The notes below the pieces were generated by a model. The model saw only the letters and a program-made list of their open reading frames with translations, was not told the origin of the DNA and searched no databases. The position numbers and the translations under genes are program-made. Source: Acanthochromis polyacanthus (lineage: Eukaryota > Chordata > Actinopteri > Pomacentridae). Taken from it: a stretch of DNA of 64,000 nucleotides. This document shows positions 12,174 through 26,500 of this stretch, piece after piece. Within the stretch, counting starts at the first letter, position 1; each line of letters begins with the position of its first letter. Location of the stretch: the NCBI RefSeq assembly GCF_021347895.1, contig NC_067118.1, positions 39,297,755 through 39,361,754 on the forward strand. Direction: 5' to 3'.

Positions 12174-15100
12174 TACATATCCAGTTACTGAAAAGTTGCA
12201 GGCTTTATCTCCCCACCTGTAAATACTGTGTAAATCTCACGCTCGCTATACGTCACTGCGGTTCAGCCAAGCAACTAAACTCCCAATAAAAATGCATACA
12301 GACACACATACTAAAAGTTGTGTTGCTATCAAAGTTTGTTGCTAGGCTTACTACACACAGTTCCTTGGTACCTTCCCAACATGCTCCTCTTTCACTGTGA
12401 TCTAAGCAGACAGCTGAACACTCTCACTTTACCCTTCTTGACCTCAGTCACATGGCATTCACACCTGTGGCTTGCCTCTGCGCTCGCTCAGCCCCGTGAA
12501 CTACTGCTCTCTACAAACACCTACAAGTACAGGCCACATTTGCAAAATGCAAAACACCAACAGCTTTTTCAAAGACAGTAACAAAGGCTACAACTGCAAG
12601 TAGAGCTCATTTAACAGTATATTCCAAGGACAACACAGGAAGAACCATCTGTACGTGTTTGCTGAGGCTTTGCTCTGCTTGTGGCAGATTATAAAAACAG
12701 AAACGCATCATGGTTGCCGATATGCTGAACACTGTTTATACAGTGTCGGATGTTAAGCGTTTGCATAAACCACAAATATTCAGAATGCTAAAGGAATAAT
12801 TTGACACTTGAATAAACACGCTTACTTGTTTTCCTGCCAAGAATAAGGTAAATAAATTGTATTGCACTGTATAGAATAAATAAAAATAAAATTTTCAGCA
12901 GGTGGGCACCAACAGATACAGCAAAATAGCGGAAAATAACCATCTTATAAAAATACAACAACTTTCCGTAATTAAAATTATTTTATAAGCTTAATTATAT
13001 ATGAAATCACATGTATTTGTTGGCTTTCTAATGTTTAATAAAGGACATTTATATGTGTAAAAGCAATTAAATATAACTAATATAAATAAATAAATGAGAC
13101 ACAGACACATAAATTATTAAATTAACAGTATTAAACTTGAACCATTTCATCTATAAAATAACAAAGAACTACTTGTGATTATTCAGAGTTTATTTCATGC
13201 CTAACATGTAAATGAGCCTGTTTTGTACTTTTGACGTTTTTATGTATTTTCTTTTAAATCTGTAAATAAAAATAAACATCGGTAAGTGTAGAATAAAGAT
13301 TAAGCTCCAGAGAGCCATCAGTTGGCTTAGATGAGCAAAAAGACTGGAAAAACAGCACCACTGAAGGTCATTCCTTAACATGTTATAGCCCTATTGTTTA
13401 ATCTGCACAAGTGTTAAAAAATAAAAACTGACACTAAACCAGGCTAATCAGTTTTTAACCGTATATTTTTAATATAAATGCGCATGTGCGGGTTTCTTTT
13501 CAGTAATACCAACAGGGCAAAGTAACTTTAAATACGGTCATATATATAATGGCATGTTTGGATTGCAGTATTCACTACAATTTATGAAAGACAACTTGGA
13601 AGCGTAATTGTTTAAAGAAAACTTTAAAGTGGCTTAAAAAATTATGTTCTTGTCATAAAAAAATAGCATCAAATCTTATTGGTTACACAGACATTAATGG
13701 TGACAATTAACACCAGATTAACACAAAGTTGGCTGGAAGTTCTCCAGACATTACCCAGGGTAACCTTTATTGTTCATTTACAGGCTCAGGCTGTTACATA
13801 AGCATTCATGTATATTTAACCTATATTTAACTGGGTGGCTGCTGGTTTTAGTGCTTTCAGTAATGTTGATCACGCAACAAGGAAGTGATGCATATAGTTG
13901 TAAAAATTCTTTGGACTGTACACAGCAGCCGGATGGACAACAGAGGAACTCTGAATAATGCGGAGAGAATTTCTATAGACCGGATGTTTTTAAAAAAAAC
14001 TGAAGGAGCTCCGGTTGAAGGGAGCACAGAGGAAGAGACATGAAGCATGAACTACAATTTGCATTAATGTTCATCCTCCTTCCAAGCCAGACCCATAGTC
14101 AGTCAAATCTGAGCACAGGAAATAAAAATTTTAAGATCCAATGTGACCTTCACTTTAGGTGGAAATTACCTCACATGTCAATTATAAATAAATGTTGAAG
14201 AAGAAACAAAATCGCAGCAAAAGATCAGGTTTGTTTGCTTTTTCTTCAACATTAGCATGATCCAGAGACAACTGTATGTATATTCATGGGTACACTGGAA
14301 ACAGTAGCCACTTTTTAAATTTAATTTAGTTTTAATGGTGACAGTTTGACAATATCTAAGCAAATACAGAGCGTAAGAAAACAGGAGTCAAGTTGTAACC
14401 CACTGCTAATACAGTGACTCCATGGCAACATTACATGTTCTGTTTACATTCCCAAAAGCCCCTAAATATGGAAACTGTTCTAATACTTAGAGCATGATTA
14501 CGTTTAATAATACTAAAGATAGTCACTACTAGTTTCCAAACCCCAGCTACACACCGATTCAGGATCTAGTGTACTATTTAACTTTTTTCTAAAAAAGAAA
14601 CAAAAGAATCGGTCCGCCGTTGAAGACACAGCGGGTAACTTCTATGTGTGTGTAAGCGTACGCTGTAGGATTTGATTGATACACGGAAAGTTGTATTTGT
14701 GTCTCTGCTGCGGCTATCGGTCACCTCCGCTGCTATGAAGATGCTGATGAGTTTACAACCTGTCTACATGAATGTGCTCACTGTGGAAGAGCTGCTGCAG
14801 CTGATCTGGGGGGCGGTCTGTCCTCCCAGCATTCCTACCACTGCAGCCTCTCCTCTTTCCCCTAGTGTCAGCCTCTGCACAGGCCTTATCGGGCCATGGA
14901 GATGCTGTCACTCTCTGCAAGTGTCAACTCAACCACTGCGCCTACAGTGAAAGGCCCATACACTTTTTGACTGGCTACGTAAGATCTAAAATTCATACAA
15001 ATCTGTCAACACCATCAAAACTATTTATAACTCTGACTTACAGACACTGACAGCAACCACTGTAGGTCACAATTCAAAGGGAAGTGCTACATACATGACT

Positions 15101-15937
15101 TAAGTTATAGTTCCAGCTGATGAAAGTGGTTTAACAAGCCTTACAAAACCATTTTTATAAGATATTCAGATCTAAGGTCACTTACAGAGAGACACACATC
15201 CCAGAAGATGAAATAGGGTACATGCATAAATGTAGGCCAAGATCCAAAAACAGGAAAATGAGGGAGTAGATGATAAAATGAATGAAAAAAGTATAAGTAA
15301 ATAGGAGAGTAAATTCATTTTTAAAGCCCTGTTGGAGTCACAAACACAGTAAGTGCCCTTAAATAGCAACAAAACCTCAACAATTTGCGGTATTTGTTTG
15401 GCAAAACTACCTCTGACTGTCTCTACAAAACAGTTTTTTGATCATGCGGTTGCAAATTACTTATTTATATACAACATAGAATTTCTTATGTTTAAACAAC
15501 ACATGCATTCTTTTGGAAGTATGGTAGATTTGTCGGACTTGATTTTAAAAAAAATAATGAAAATGGCAGCTCAGAGCCTGGAGTAGATTACTGGGTCATA
15601 AATCCAAGTAAAGCCCAAAGGCGCTACAGGTGGGCACCAGGGCACCTTCTCACGACGTTTTTTTTTTTTCCCCATGCCAACAGTTCCAAGGAATACAAAA
15701 CCTATCCAACATGCTGTTCAAACTCATCCCTCTGACTCACGGCTGTTTTCCACAGAAGTAAATGAAAGTGAATAAAATTAGTAAGTTAAAGGTCAAATCA
15801 AAGAGTGAGCACCAATGTTCATACTGTGTATTTATGTCTATATAATAAATAAATAAAAAAATGTCCTGTTTACTCTAATTTTATTAAACGTGACAAAAAC
15901 AGGGAGCAACTTAATTTTGAATCAAAACTGTTAGTCT

Positions 15938-16500
15938 GAGGCCCCATCCATACGAAGACGAAACGAGGTCTAAACGCACAAGTTTCTTGCCGAATCTGCG
16001 TATCATCCACACGAAGACGGCGTTTTGGGGGTCTGTAAACGATCATTTTTGAAAACGGGTTCCAGAGTGGAAAGATTTTGAAACGCTGTTTATGCAGCTC
16101 CGTGTGTACGGGCGATCCGCTGCTTTTCAGAAACGCTTGCGTCATAGTTTCGTATCTTCATTGACACACATGCGCAGTTTCATAACTTCATTGACACGCA
16201 TGCGCCACACGCGGCCACAACAACAACAATGGTAGCGTACAGTGTAGCAAATGTGCTGATGAAGCTCTCGGTTTACAACTTTTGCTGCAAGTGCGTATGC
16301 CCACAGTTTTTTTCTTCTGTTTGCGCGTGTTTCCGTCATATCGTTACAACGCCCCCAGAGGTCTGGCATGTGTTTTCCAGCGTTTCCACGCGTATTGAGT
16401 GCATTCGTGTAGACGCACACATTTTCTGAGATGCCTTCGTCTTTATGGCGATCGTTTTTGAAGCTGTTCAGCGTTTCGTCTTCGTGTGGACAGGGCCTGA
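15938..16500. mobile_element. hAT-like non-autonomous inverted-repeat element (563 bp)
   Basis: The ends are inverted copies: left ..aggccccatccatacgaag (then acgaaacg) and right, reverse complemented, ..caggccctgtccacacgaag (then acgaaacg). They are flanked by 8-bp near-duplicates gttagtct (15930-15937) and cttagact (16501-16508). The 8-bp target duplication and terminal inverted repeats fit the hAT superfamily. The inside is CpG-rich compared with its surroundings and encodes no transposase. Superfamily assignment is inference from duplication length. Confidence 0.65.
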
Positions 16501-18228
16501 CTTAGACTGATCTTGCCTTCAAAGGAGTGCCGTGGTCCAATTAAGATTCCTTAATGGTGGTCGCGTGTGAGAACTTTGGCACCTCAGATTTTCTGTTGGA
16601 CACCCGATGTTGGGGGCCTCATATCCAGACTCCGTTTTAGTGGCCTGAGGTGTGACTTTAGCACCGCTGCTGACACCCACCGAGTCTGGATAAACACAAA
16701 TGAGTGACTTCTCGGGGAGAGCCAAAGTTCAACCCACCACACATGGAGGGAACAAGACGAACTTTTGATCAGATGTGACGCAGATCGAGTAAAATAGAGG
16801 AGATCAGTGTAACATATATTTTTGATAAGCACATATTGGGAAAAAAACTAAAACATTAAATAATACTATTGCTAATTTCAGTGAGCAACTATATAGGCTA
16901 TTGTTGGGAAACCACTCATTTGAAAAGCGCTTTAGATGTTTCTTTTGGTAAATCTCTCAGTATTTCCTCTTCTAGCCAAGCAATGAGGCACAACCTGTAG
17001 GATGAAAATGTTCTGTAGTAAATTCAACATACCCGCAATGTGGCTGCTACTAAAACTAAGTGCCGTAGCCACATGTGTCCTGTAATTGCTGCTTAAAACA
17101 AGATACTTTGCACGAGGCCACATACCAGGGGTTTTCCTGACTCACAATAGACATTTACAGGGTGACTCTGCACAGCGGTAAACACGATCATTCTTCATAC
17201 AGTAAAGGCAATGATTCTGTGTTACCTTATTTGACAGAAATCTATGTATCTTCCTGTTATTTTTTCATTTGACAAACTAAAATGTTCATTATGTTGGAGT
17301 AAAAAAGCCTCATTTAATGAAATTGGATTTCTTATTCTCATTTCCTCTCATGTTGACATTAGTGATTTCCTTCTGGGAAAGAACAACTTTTTTAAGCGTG
17401 CTAAAAATTCCTCTGTACGGGAAAAACCCTGCATACATTTTTTGGCAACACAAGAGTTTAAGTGCTGCCTCTCACACAATGAAAATAGAATAGAATTAAA
17501 TAGAATTAGGAAAACAGCACAGTTTGTACCAGTTTCTCCTTAAAGGTACTTTTGATGCCGTACTCGATTGTACAAAACTACTGAAATTAGTGACGAATAA
17601 CACTATCTGCTTGTTGGAGTCTCAGAAATTTACAAGAATGATGAAATGCTCACCAATTCAGTCATCAAAGTGGATCCCATTAGACTGAAATTTTCTTTCA
17701 TGCTTTGGGGCTTTAGACCACATCTTATCAGATCACTGTATTTCATATCTATGTAATCAGCTACGGCCAGGAGGGTTGGAAATCTTGATAATTTCAGCAA
17801 GAAGACGTTTTGTCCCTCTAACTGCAATGATTGTTGAGTAATGACAGTCTGGAAACTGTGACTGTCTTTCTAATCCTTCCATGTTCTTGAGAAATCAGGG
17901 AAACACAACTGGTGGGAAATTTAAAGTAGGACCTAAAAGCTCACAGGAAATATTTGTATCTATCTCGCCTTTATGTGTTTATAATGTGGCCTTGTTGTAC
18001 AATGGATGATGAAATTCTTGGGAAAGAATAACACTGGCAAAGGCTGGATGATATTCAAACACAAGCATTATACTGTGGGAGCGTACAGTGAAAAGAAAAT
18101 CCTGTTTTTTTTTCCTGGCTGGTGAGACAGGTGAGTCACTTTTGTGACGGTACACATTATCAGGTGCATCTCCTGGTTTTCCATGATGATGGAAACATGA
18201 AGATAAAGGGGCTTTTTGTGTGGATGTA

Positions 18229-18605
18229 CACTGCAGTTCAAAAGCTTGTGATCACTAAGAAATGTCCATATTTTTTAAATAAAGGCAGTTTTTTTTAAAA
18301 TGAAGATAACACTAAATTCATCAGAGATACAGTCAAGATATTGTTAATGTGGTAAATGATTACTCTGGCAGGAAACGGCTGATTTTTAATGGAACATAGG
18401 TACAACATAGGGGTACAGAGGAACATTCCCAGCAACCATCACTCCTGTGTTCTTATGCTACATTGTGTTAGCTAATGGTGTTGAAAGGCTCATTGATGGT
18501 TAGAAAACCCTTGTGGAATTATATTAGCACATGAATAAAAGTGGGAGTTTTCATGGGAAACATGAAATTGCTTGGGTGACCTCAAATTTTCTGAATGGTA
18601 GTGTG
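18229..18605. mobile_element. Tc1/mariner-type MITE (about 375 bp)
   Basis: Begins cactgcagttcaaaag and ends in a diverged inverted copy (gtgacctcaaattttctgaa, then tggtagtg), flanked by TA on both sides (18227-18228 and 18606-18607; the right boundary may be 2 bp earlier). It matches my memory of a very common fish MITE. No transposase ORF remains. Confidence 0.65.
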
Positions 18606-19059
18606 TATGATTACATTTTTTTTTGGCAGAATTTCACTAATCACAGAGTAATCTAGTGGATTACTCAGTAGAATATTCTCATTGCTTTAACTAATCCAAA
18701 AATATACACAGTGAGTTGAAAGGTAAGGATTGTCACAGACAGGCTTACAATCCAAAATGTCTAAAAATAAAGACGTAGTCAGTTTCCCTTGGTTCTCTTT
18801 GAATCGTTTCTGGTGAATGCTACTGCAAAAATGTTTCAGTAAAAACTGAAAATGTGTTTAAAATAAATAGGGAATCGTACATAAATTGATAGTAGACATT
18901 GGTACAGATTCATGCTCCTAACTAGTAATTTAATATAAAACGTTGAAGCACCCACCCCCAAAATAAAATGTCAGTTGATGCTTTTCCTTGTGATACATTG
19001 CATACCTGGAAGGTTAGGGAATGTGTTAAGGGAATGTGGCTCAGCAACTGCCACCCAAA

Positions 19060-19190
19060 TTCACATTACTTGAAACGGCTCCTCCTGAGATTCATTTTTC
19101 TCCCAGTTAAAAGTTTTTCCTTATCTGAACCCCTTCCTTATCTGGTCTCCCTTAAATCTTGTCTGTCTCTCACCAAGATGCTATATTAAC
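19060..19190 (+). repeat. Possible L2-like LINE 3' fragment
   Basis: Contains an 'agtttttccttatctgaacc' segment resembling the conserved 3'UTR block of fish L2-type LINEs. Short, diverged and without a recognisable tail; weak call. Confidence 0.25.
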
Positions 19191-20339
19191 TTCATTCGCA
19201 TTCAATGAAAGTCTGTTTTTGTTGATAAAATTATTCGACCACTCAAACGGGGTTTTAGAGAACGATGTCGGAGGCTGGAAGCGGCACCAGCTCTACAGGG
19301 AAGCTGCTGATGACTGTTGGTGCCTCAGGTGTATCCGTTTTAACAACTGGTTCAACAGGTTGGGATTAACTGGCAAACCGCATTAGCACACATCTTGTTT
19401 TGAGACGAGATCGCAGCAGCTCATCGCAGACAATGACCTCATTAATGAGCCAGCTCAACGTGATCACGAGGGTTTGACTTCTGCGTCTGATTGATTTGAC
19501 TGCTTGTCACTGTCCACTTAAAGAAAATCTGCTCTGGAAAATTACATGTTTAATAGTGTGAGTCATGAATGTTGCAACGTAAAACCAACTATTATCGGCC
19601 TAATTCCTAAATGTCTAAATGTGAAAGTAAAAAGGCTAATGTGACTGACTCCACAGTTTACTTTAAAACGGATGCCTTATTTTATTCTAATACATCATAA
19701 GATATGTGAGGAAAAGACACGCCGATTTAAAAATCAAATGGTTTATTTAAGTCTTGTGCTTACTTTCAGGTGGTGGGTACTGTATTTAGGGAGAACTACC
19801 TAAAATGCAAACAAGATACGTTTGCATACTCTTCTTGCCTTATGAAAATTTTGGCCTTTGACTTCAGAAGCATCCTGTTTAAACCATCCTCTGCTCATAT
19901 CTCACTGACACAGAAGCTCATGTTTGAAAACAATGTGACACCAGACACGTTCACCTCGTCAGGTTAAACATATGAAACGCATTGTGGTTCATTTCAAAAC
20001 TACGAAACAGAAACTGCAGCCACACTTACTGTAATACAATGCATCCCAGATACTTCAGTTTCAAAATGTGTTGAAAGTATCAGGGCAAGTAAGAAATAGA
20101 ATACTTAAGTGTGGAGGCATTTTCATGTCTGGACATGTCAGGAGAAGTTCCCATCTTCCCTTCTGATTGACGCACACCATCTACTGTGTTTAGTGACCAC
20201 TGATTGCATTTGGGGCCAGACAATGAGCTCCATTTGGCTCCTGGAAGGTGTGAAATGGCACACTTCTGCCTGAACCCCTTGCCTTCATTGTTGGGATTGA
20301 ATTAGCAGACAGAGGCTACTCACTCAGAGGTCCTGCTGC

Positions 20340-20530
20340 TTATTCATCACACACACTAACTCCACCCCTTCTACGCAGACACATACAGCCCTCACCCTGC
20401 CCACTTCTCACTCAGTACAAGTCAGACTTGAGCGGGGAGCACACTGCACTCTTGGATTTACAGTCAACCATCACAGAGGGAGTACACTTTATTCTACTGA
20501 ACAGCGCAAAGCCCCACAGAGCACAGCAGC
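20340..20530 (+). promoter_or_regulatory. plekhn1: plekhn1 proximal promoter / 5'UTR (presumed)
   Basis: The ATG at 20531 is preceded by about 190 bp that is richer in C than the desert to its left. There is no clear TATA box and no upstream in-frame coding sequence. The start site cannot be placed from sequence alone. Confidence 0.3.
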
Positions 20531-23500
20531 ATGGGGAGCAGCATGTCATGTGTCCCCCAGCACAACTTCAGGTTCTCCAGCAAGAGCTTCATACGCAGAA
20601 ACAGGTAGGAACAGCTCAGCCTGTGCAGGTATTCTGTACTTGTGTCAGAGAGTACACGGAGCACATGTCATGAACTTGACGGTAGTTAGTTATTTTAGAC
20701 AGCGTGTTTCAGGTGGAAAGAATTCTTGGTATTTCTTCGGGGTTTGAGCAGTGGGGTTAAACAGAGGCTGTGAATTTCGTGAGGCCGGGGTGAGGATCAT
20801 ATGGTAATACAGGACAGTCCCAAAGTCGTGCTTCAGCGGTGCCCGTCTGGCCAACGGTGTCAATGATCCAGTTACCATTTGCCTCCTCTTTGCATCTCTG
20901 TGAAGACGATCTGCCAGCTGTCACTGAATCTTGTTTCCCTCCAAAAAAAAAAAAAATGAGGACCTGACCCCATTTATTATCATGATCACAATTACAGTTA
21001 TTAAATAAGATCTGGTTTATGATTAATGATATACAAGATAATGGCTTGTACTGATCTGTCCTGGAGGCTTTGAACATGAACACAGGAAATGTCTGACATT
21101 ATTGCGTTATACTTGGTTTTCTCTCCAATTTTCTTTAATCCTCCAGGATTATATGCCTGGGCATGTTGCACTTGGTACAGCCACCTCCACTGGACTAACA
21201 CATCTGCTTCTAATTAGCCTCAACTCCACTCTTCTGTCCTGTGCTGTGTAATGATTCAGGGTCTGGTTTTGTCAAACGTGCCATGCACATTTTAGTTTTC
21301 ATATAAAAACAGAGTTGAGGCGACGTTAGCTTTAAAAAATTAACGGCTGAACCTGGAACACTGACACACCTTCCAAGACGGATCGATGGTTCAGCTCGAA
21401 CAATACATTCAGTGTTCCTGTTTCATGTGTACCCTACTAAGTCTTTGTGTCGGTGAATCAGGCCAGGCTCAGGTATTCCCCACAGAGAAGGGGAATGAGT
21501 GGTGCTGAATGCCACAGCAGGGACTTGGAGAATGCTGGGTGTGCAAATCCACTACCTGCCTATTATCTACAATGCATTCCTCTTTCACATTTCAACTGCA
21601 AATTGCACGGGAGTGTGTGCTAATTATATTTTTCTCCGTGTACGAGTAAATTTTACAAAGAGATTAAATGGAACAGCATCTTTCACCAGACACTGATTAG
21701 TGATTAATGCTGAACATGGACTTCCTGAATAGACAGTCCTTGATTCCCACCATGAAAACAAAAGCCTGCGCTGTTGCACCGAGGACACTGGCACACATAT
21801 GTACAGATAAGCAGATAAACTACAAGCTGCACTTGTAAAAGCAGTCCCCGGGCCTTATCTTTGCAGCTTCCTCATAAAGTTGTGACATTAATGGTAACAG
21901 ATGAGGGTCATGCAAAACAAAGAGGGACATTCAATGGTGATTTTCCTATGCATATCCTCGCTATCAGGAAGACAAGACCTGATTGTTCTTATCATTAAAT
22001 AGCTGGCATTGATGGAAAAAGGACAAAGGAAGGAACTCGGATTGATTTTTAGGAGGAAACACACAATTTGATTAAACGTCAATCTGCTGTAAAAACTCTA
22101 CTCTGAATTTAAAGTGCAAAACAGTCAAGCAAACGACATTTTAGGTCATCTGTCCATCTGACAACAGTAGACAAGAGTGAACTCCCATAAACAGGAAAAG
22201 GTTCTTGTTGACACTGCAATTAACTAAACAGCAAACATGGAATAGATGGTAAACAATGGAGAGTGAGGACTAACACATGGATTTCTTCTATCACTTGTAG
22301 CAGTCGCCTGTTTCGCAAGAAGAATCCCCAAGAGGGACAGGAGAAGTCCAACAGCATCATCAATATCCTGTGCACGGTCACCCCCAGGAAGGTAAGAAAC
22401 TCTTTCAGCTCGTAGGACATGGCAATAACATGGAATTCAACCATCTGCACACCAAAGAGAGCTGCTCTTCTATGAGTGTGTGCCATTAGACTTTTATTGC
22501 AGCCTCTCTTATGATTTTAACACCAGGCCTCAAGGGTTTATTCATCATCTTTACTAACAATATGACTGGTTGCAGGAAATGTCCCCCAAAGATCTGCAGA
22601 CGATAGAGAACATAAAATGGGATCCTCCGTTTCCTTACGACCCGGCCAGCGGATGGAAAAAGAGCAGCATCAATGTGAAGAATTACGGACGGATGATTCA
22701 CAGCTCCAAAGTCCGTTTCCGTTTCCTCCACTGCCAGGTGAGTGAAGCAAAACAACTTCTGACAAGCTGCATGTTGAAATCCCAGGAAAGCAACAATAAG
22801 AAAACAAAGATAAGGCTGTGTAATCCTCTCTGTGGTAAATGAGGTTTCAAACAATGACCAAGCCTACAGTGACACATCATGCAAGTCATCAATGTGAACC
22901 CTGTGAGTGTCAAAGCCAAAGAAAAACAGGTGGAGAGGAACAGGATGTTGCTCTGCAGCCACCAAGCAGACTGAAACTAGCTGCTGGCTTTGACGTGGTG
23001 GCTGCCTGTGAATAATCCAATCAGTTTTCCACAAAGCGGACCGCAGCCTGTGTTTGGACATGCTTGTTTCTGCTGCGGTTGCGAAACATCTCCGAGAGAA
23101 AACCTCAGGGTAGAGAGAGTTCCTCTGATCCCACGTACTGATAGAGGATGTGCCGGCTCCACACGGTGGGAACAGCACTTTATCAAAGCAGTGACACAAC
23201 AACTCTGTCAAAAAGTGAAGAGAAAACATTGATGGATGGAGTAACAACACAGTGGCAGGAGAACATATTGCAGCATAGAAGAACTTAAAGCCGCAAAATC
23301 AAATTTCCCGTCAGCGCTCTGTGAATCAGCAAACGATACAAGAACAAAATGTTACAGTACAAAAAACTGTAATATCTGTCTGACATAGTTCTTTGCTGAC
23401 GTTTAAATAATAACTATTCTGCAGATTACTGTGCGGTTGCAATCTTTGACTCCTCACGACAGAAACATCAAAAAAGAAATTAAACCTGAGGGTAACATGA

Positions 23501-26500
23501 ATCTTCATGTCTGTATGTGCATGCGAAGTTTCAGTTCATCAACACTAAACCAGCAGGTTTCACAGATTCTAAATTTAAATTTGTATCGCATGACATTTCA
23601 AACATACCTCTCACCTTCTCCTACTCTCTCTGCAGGACATACATGACTGCTACCTGGATCTCTTCCAGACACACCTTCATTTTGTCTCCAACAACACAAC
23701 TGGATTGACGTACCAGGTAGAATTTTTTTTTTTTAACTCAACGCAGTCTCGTCTCTTCTTTCAAATATATAGTTTATCACTATGTCAGCTCTTATTTTTT
23801 TATCCGTTTTTTTGTTATGTCAGCATACCATCTGACAGCCGTACCTTGCCAACCAGCCTTATGTTGGTAAACAAAGTATGATTCTATTACCTCACTTGTC
23901 TCATAAAGCGTGAGCAGCCATTAATCATCGCTTCACTGCAGCTGCTGAAAACTCAACTCTGCGTCAAAAAGAGACCGCTAAGCACCTGTATACAGTATTA
24001 GTCAGATTATAGATGGTGGTATATGAAGGGCAGACATCAATACGTCATTGGCTTACAAGGCTGATCTCGGTGTCATGATGATTAATTTTTGGTTAAAGTT
24101 TAGAGCTTAAATCGAGCATAACGTCGAGGGGAATGACTACATTTAGTTTTTGAATAAAAGGATGTTTTTGTCCAAGGAAGCATGATTGAACTTTTGTGTT
24201 GTTTTGTGTTTAGGGGACTCTTCCGTTGAAAGAACTCACCATCTGCAACTTGCAACAGAACTGCAATCACAGCCAACCCCAGGAATTCGCCTTTCAGATA
24301 AACGGTAAGTTTATCTTCACTATAGTGTTGGCACCGTGCCCTGGTATGTCTTAATAACCTGTTTTGTTTTACTGGCTGCATTGAATCAGCTAATCAATCA
24401 CTCAGACTGAACCTGGCAAGAGCTTTGTAAACCAGTGGGTCAACAAAGGTGGCCACACTAGAAAAGAAGCAAGAATACTTTTTATCTAACTTAATTTAAT
24501 GCTCAAAATCTGTCACTATTTATATTTTGTCCCTCTACTGGTGGGCTACTATGTTTGTCTCTCATCAGTTATGGATCAAAGTAAAAATTCTCCTCACTTT
24601 AAAAAAAAAAAAAGCCTAGAAAACACACACTATTTAAGGCTGCAGCATTTCCTATGTTAACACATTCCAGTGATTCAAAGGTGCCGCGACCGGCCCCCTC
24701 ACCTCTTCACCTCCACTCAAAGCAAAGACTAACTAGAGCTGGACCCCCTTCACCCTCGGTCAGAGGGCCAAAGCAGCCTTAAAGGCCCAGCTTGTTAGAC
24801 AACAGGTGCACTTCAGTCAGTCCAGCTGTCGTGCAGGAAAGTCCAGCTACCGCTCTTAGCCGTGTCACCGCATATAATCTATGGTCACATTCCAAAAACT
24901 GCTCAGGTTAATGCCTGTTAGAAATGCCACTTAGCTTTTGAACTTTAGATTTTTTTCATGAAGATTAAATAGCTTTGGTCCTTGCGTGGGAAACAAAAAG
25001 TCAGGGATTAATGTTAAATTACTGAGCAAAAAAACAATCCAATGTGTGGAAAGTCCATCCCATTCACAAAGGTGTAAGGTTTCTGTGTTTGTACGTCTAT
25101 CTTACCGAAATCTCTGCTGTCACAATATTGACCCACTTTGGTTGTTTTCTCATGGAATTGATTTAGCAATTTCCCAGATCAAGTTTGCTATTTCAAGGTA
25201 TTATATTTCCGTTCTATTCATTGTTCAGTGCAAAACTTTATTTACTTTATGGGAGGCATCACTGACAGGAAACATGCGGACGAAGCGTGACGAAATTCTG
25301 AGTCAAGTAAGAGATGTGAGGTAGAGATTTCCTCTGCGAGTCCAGTTTCTTCCTCACACCGAGCCAAAAAATGTGGTATTGGTGAGTTAGAGGGTGACGA
25401 AGCAAATACATCACAAGCGGATGTGTGAAAATTCCTGGAAGCTTTCACATGGTCTGAATTAATGCGGCTATGAAAGTTAGATAATAACGGATAATTACTT
25501 TAAACAATAGTTAATGACCTCTGTAAAGTGAACGAAACTTTGAATGAGAGTTTTCACAATGCTCGCCTTGCTTGAACTGTAAAAGAAAAAAAACAACACT
25601 TTTATAGGGAGTAAAACGACAACTTTGTGAGGGAGTGCTGTGGTCAATGTCTAAAATCAAGAGCTGGAATGAAAAGAAAAGTCAACAGATGAGTCCAAAG
25701 TAGCTGATGATTAAGGAGCAGTCGACAGCCCGTGATTCCGGACAATTACAGTACAAAGCCACAGGGTTGGGATGAAACAGACTATCTGTGCTGGTTATCT
25801 CTGGTATGTGTGGGACTGATAGAGTTAGAGTCCAGCTCTCTTCATCTAAGGTTCATTTCTCCTGGGTTTAGCAGTTTGTGGGAGGGAGACTCTCTTACAG
25901 TCTTTAAATGCCAAACACAGCAGGTCAAAGGGGCTTTTCTGTAATAGGTCTTAAATGTGGTTTACTGTCCTGAACATATGTTAACGTTTAGTGTATTTGT
26001 TTCATAACTTCCAAGAGTGTGAACTGTAAGGATGTGCTAACGTGACAAAAAGCTTTATGGAAAAAAAGCTTAGAAAGAGAAACCTGGGTGACACTTTCCC
26101 TTACTAACCTTGTGACCTTTACACCCTGCAGGTGTCAGTCTTAACCCCATCATTGTCTACTGCGCCAACCAAGAAGAGATGGACCTTTGGTTTGGCCTGC
26201 TGAAAGAAAACATTGAGGCTAATGGAGGAACTGCAATCGCACCTGAAAACTACACCAGAGTCAAAGTAAGTTCAGCAACACCATTTTTGGTGTTTGGAAG
26301 TAGATACATCAGGCTGCATAAAAAGTTCTCGTGGCTTTTTGTTTCCAAATTTAAACTCTTTATTTTAGCTTTTTTAATGCACCTGGTGAATTAGCCACTT
26401 CTGATGAGGCAGGATGTGTGTGAGTGTATAAATTTGGTGAGTCAGTAGCCACTGCTGCCTCTCCCTGAGGCCTGGATACTAGGGAGCGGCCTTGACCTCA

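Larger units (their letters stand above)
12180..20420. other. Intergenic region klhl17-plekhn1
   Basis: About 8.2 kb of AT-rich sequence with no exon I can support on either strand. It holds a 563-bp hAT-like inverted-repeat element (15938-16500), a Tc1-type MITE (18229-18605), a possible LINE tail (19060-19190) and an unexplained coding-looking segment (14710-14987). The rest shows nothing recognisable. Confidence 0.6.

Noticed and set aside
22486..23250. Minus-strand frames opposite plekhn1 exon 3 and following intron
   Set aside because: Antisense to a verified exon, no splice context and no known domain.
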